From the NCBI GenBank assembly GCA_002481295.1, contig DLDU01000020.1:1-14668 (forward strand): a DNA stretch of 14,668 nucleotides, read 5' to 3'. This document shows positions 13,219 to 14,668 of the stretch, piece by piece. This DNA is from Prevotella sp. UBA7764 (GTDB taxonomy: Bacteria; Bacteroidota; Bacteroidia; Bacteroidales; Bacteroidaceae). The translations under genes were made by a program, and so were the position numbers. Below the pieces are notes generated by a model that saw only the letters and a program-made list of their open reading frames with translations, was not told the origin of the DNA and ran no database searches. Positions within the stretch are counted from its first letter, which is position 1, and every line of letters starts with the position of its first letter.

Positions 13219-14541
13219 ATGATTACAGCAACAATAGGACGTATGTTCCTCGATGCATACAACGAGCGGGAAGGCACCCACTATGATGCCCGCACCTTCT
13301 TCACGGAGATGTTCTGCCCGCTCTTCTTCGATCATCATAAATATATGATGACTGCAGGCAACTCTCCATTGGAGAATCCAAAAATCAGCTGGGGAGACAT
13401 GATCAGCGGTAAGAAGCCGTGGGAAACTCCTGAACAGCGACACGAAAGGTTCACCAAACTGATGGCCAAAATCGACGGAGGCGTCAGCGATGCCAGCGTG
13501 GCCCGTGGTTTTCCTATCACAGACACCGAAGGCACCACGTCGGGGCAGGTCACCGACATGCCTCTGCCACTCTCTGAAGACGATGTCATGCTCTCCTGGA
13601 TTGGCGACGCACTGGGCGTGGGGGTGCAGGGAGGCTTCTCACTTCTCTTCTTCCACAAGCCCGTACTGCTCGACATCTATGAGGGTTGGCAGTATTATCG
13701 GCAGGTACTTGAGAGCAACAGACTGTTGAAGGGCAACCAGATTAACGCATGGAACGCACAGTGGCTGGCCCACTACGAAAACAGCATTGAATACAATGAT
13801 GCTGACCCTATGGCCGGATTCAATCCCTATGCCGCTAAAGAGGGCGGAACGATAACCGTCGACTCACTGTCGTGGACGAAGGTTTTGATAGGAATTGCAA
13901 GGAAATACAAGGGCTCGCAGATGATGGGCTATGCCTATAGCATCGGTCAGATGAACACGACCTTAGGCTTCCTGCCCTTCAGCCTGGCACAGATACGCAA
14001 GCCAATACAGCTCTATACCCGCTTCTTCGGTCTCGACAAGGCCAAGGACGCCGAGCCTCTTTGGGGCACAGGCATGGGCTTCCGGCGCGCCTGTCAGTAT
14101 GGTGCTGTCGGGCTGATTGCCATGATGCCCAAGGGACTGGAGAAGTACATCCGGCAGGGCGAAAACATGCCAAAACCTGCCAAGAACAATGAACAACAAG
14201 TCAATTATAACGTATATCAAATTTGGTTATTAGCTATGCTGAACAACGATGAATTATGGGACAAGTCGCAAGAACTGGCTCAGCTGCTCTTGCAGGCTTC
14301 CGTGGACAAGAACAAGAAGATAAGCACAAAATCGAGCAATCTCGTCAATGAGGTGCTGCAAGCTGTCAACAAGAAGCAGTTCGTTACTGCTGCCACCGAC
14401 ATCATGCCTTACGTGTCGGAGGTCACCACTTTGGCCGATATGGTGAAGGAAGTGCACCAAATGCCCAACGACAACGTGCCCTACTTCTTGACGCTCGTCC
14501 GCTTTCAGTATGTAACTTTGGAAAAACAAAACAATAAATGA
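13219..14541 (+). CDS. Cas8-like large subunit candidate
   Basis: A 440-residue protein between cas3 and a cas7-like gene, where the Cascade large subunit (Cas8) is expected; that subunit recognises the PAM and recruits Cas3. Its size fits a smaller Cas8. I see no Cys4 zinc motif of the kind known in some Cas8a/b proteins (only scattered cysteines), and no nuclease or polymerase motif. Notable segments are FFTEMFCPLFFDHHKYMM (27-44), NPKISWGDMI (54-63), TTSGQVTDMPLPLSEDD and a helical C-terminal third. It could belong to a Bacteroidetes-specific Cas8 group (Cst1- or Csp-type); I cannot name it from sequence alone. The ATG at 13219 follows the cas3 stop by 3 nt and the stop overlaps the next start. 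Confidence 0.65.
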   Translation: MITATIGRMFLDAYNEREGTHYDARTFFTEMFCPLFFDHHKYMMTAGNSPLENPKISWGDMISGKKPWETPEQRHERFTKLMAKIDGGVSDASVARGFPITDTEGTTSGQVTDMPLPLSEDDVMLSWIGDALGVGVQGGFSLLFFHKPVLLDIYEGWQYYRQVLESNRLLKGNQINAWNAQWLAHYENSIEYNDADPMAGFNPYAAKEGGTITVDSLSWTKVLIGIARKYKGSQMMGYAYSIGQMNTTLGFLPFSLAQIRKPIQLYTRFFGLDKAKDAEPLWGTGMGFRRACQYGAVGLIAMMPKGLEKYIRQGENMPKPAKNNEQQVNYNVYQIWLLAMLNNDELWDKSQELAQLLLQASVDKNKKISTKSSNLVNEVLQAVNKKQFVTAATDIMPYVSEVTTLADMVKEVHQMPNDNVPYFLTLVRFQYVTLEKQNNK

Positions 14542-14668
14542 TAACAGACATGAATCAGAAACCTTTTATCTATCTCCGTGGTCTTCGCCACGCCGACTTC
14601 ACCGTCTTCTGTGTCGCAGACGGACAGAAAAACTATTGGGATCCTCAGTTCTCACGCTCTGTGCCCTA
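14538..14668 (+). CDS. Cas7-like backbone subunit (partial, runs off the window)
   Basis: The frame opens with an ATG overlapping the preceding stop (ATGA, 14538-14541); a second ATG at 14550 is an alternative start. Forty-three codons are visible before the edge, beginning MITDMNQKPFIYLRGLRHAD and including VADGQKNYWDP and QFSRSVP. Cas7 lines the crRNA as the helical backbone of Cascade and binds RNA through an RRM-like fold. Naming it Cas7 rests mainly on its place directly after the large-subunit candidate and on the absence of any other cas7 in the operon so far. The short visible part fits an RRM first strand but is not diagnostic. Confidence 0.55.
   Translation, partial: MITDMNQKPFIYLRGLRHADFTVFCVADGQKNYWDPQFSRSVP

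Overview
The window looks like a chromosomal piece from a Prevotella-type member of the Bacteroidales. The evidence is a set of Bacteroidetes-style promoters (TTTG or TTG, about 20 nt, then TAnnTTTG), secreted proteins ending in the GR...GIY..NGKK..IK tail typical of the group, a tRNA without an encoded CCA, and a small membrane protein of the kind that accompanies Bacteroidetes ECF sigma factors. No taxonomic marker gene is present, so the genus is an inference.

Left part (1-5500). The 3' end of a secreted-protein gene and its terminator come first. A possible minus-strand coding remnant and a minus-strand tRNA-Met(CAU) with its own promoter and terminator follow. Then comes a co-directional group with a promoter in front: a PMCA-type calcium P-type ATPase, ribF (riboflavin kinase/FAD synthetase, start overlapping the ATPase stop) and a CPBP-family membrane protease. 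The ATPase carries an in-frame block of low-complexity repeat DNA next to its TGEP motif.

Middle part (5500-8740). This stretch is rich in repeats and decayed genes. It holds a 102-nt element that can fold into a fully paired four-way junction, a cluster of direct and inverted 19-22 nt repeats, and two related GC-rich palindromes. The palindromes bracket the remains of a secreted pectin-degradation locus: a pectate lyase gene with a nonsense codon and a frame-changing internal deletion of its apparent catalytic core, and two N-terminally truncated genes fused head to head near 7800.

Right part (8740-14668). A minus-strand anti-sigma-like membrane protein has an ECF-type promoter directly upstream but no sigma-factor gene beside it. 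A short, possibly coding, AT-rich stretch follows. Then a type I CRISPR-Cas operon begins and runs off the right edge: cas6, cas5, cas3 (HD nuclease plus helicase), a cas8-like large-subunit candidate and the start of a cas7-like gene. The genes are tightly packed (gaps of 19, 7 and 3 nt, then an ATGA overlap). Two Bacteroidetes promoters and a 9-bp dyad precede cas6. Cas6 would cut the crRNA; Cas5, the Cas8 candidate and Cas7 would form the surveillance complex; Cas3 would degrade the target. The adaptation genes and the CRISPR array are not in the window and probably lie further right.
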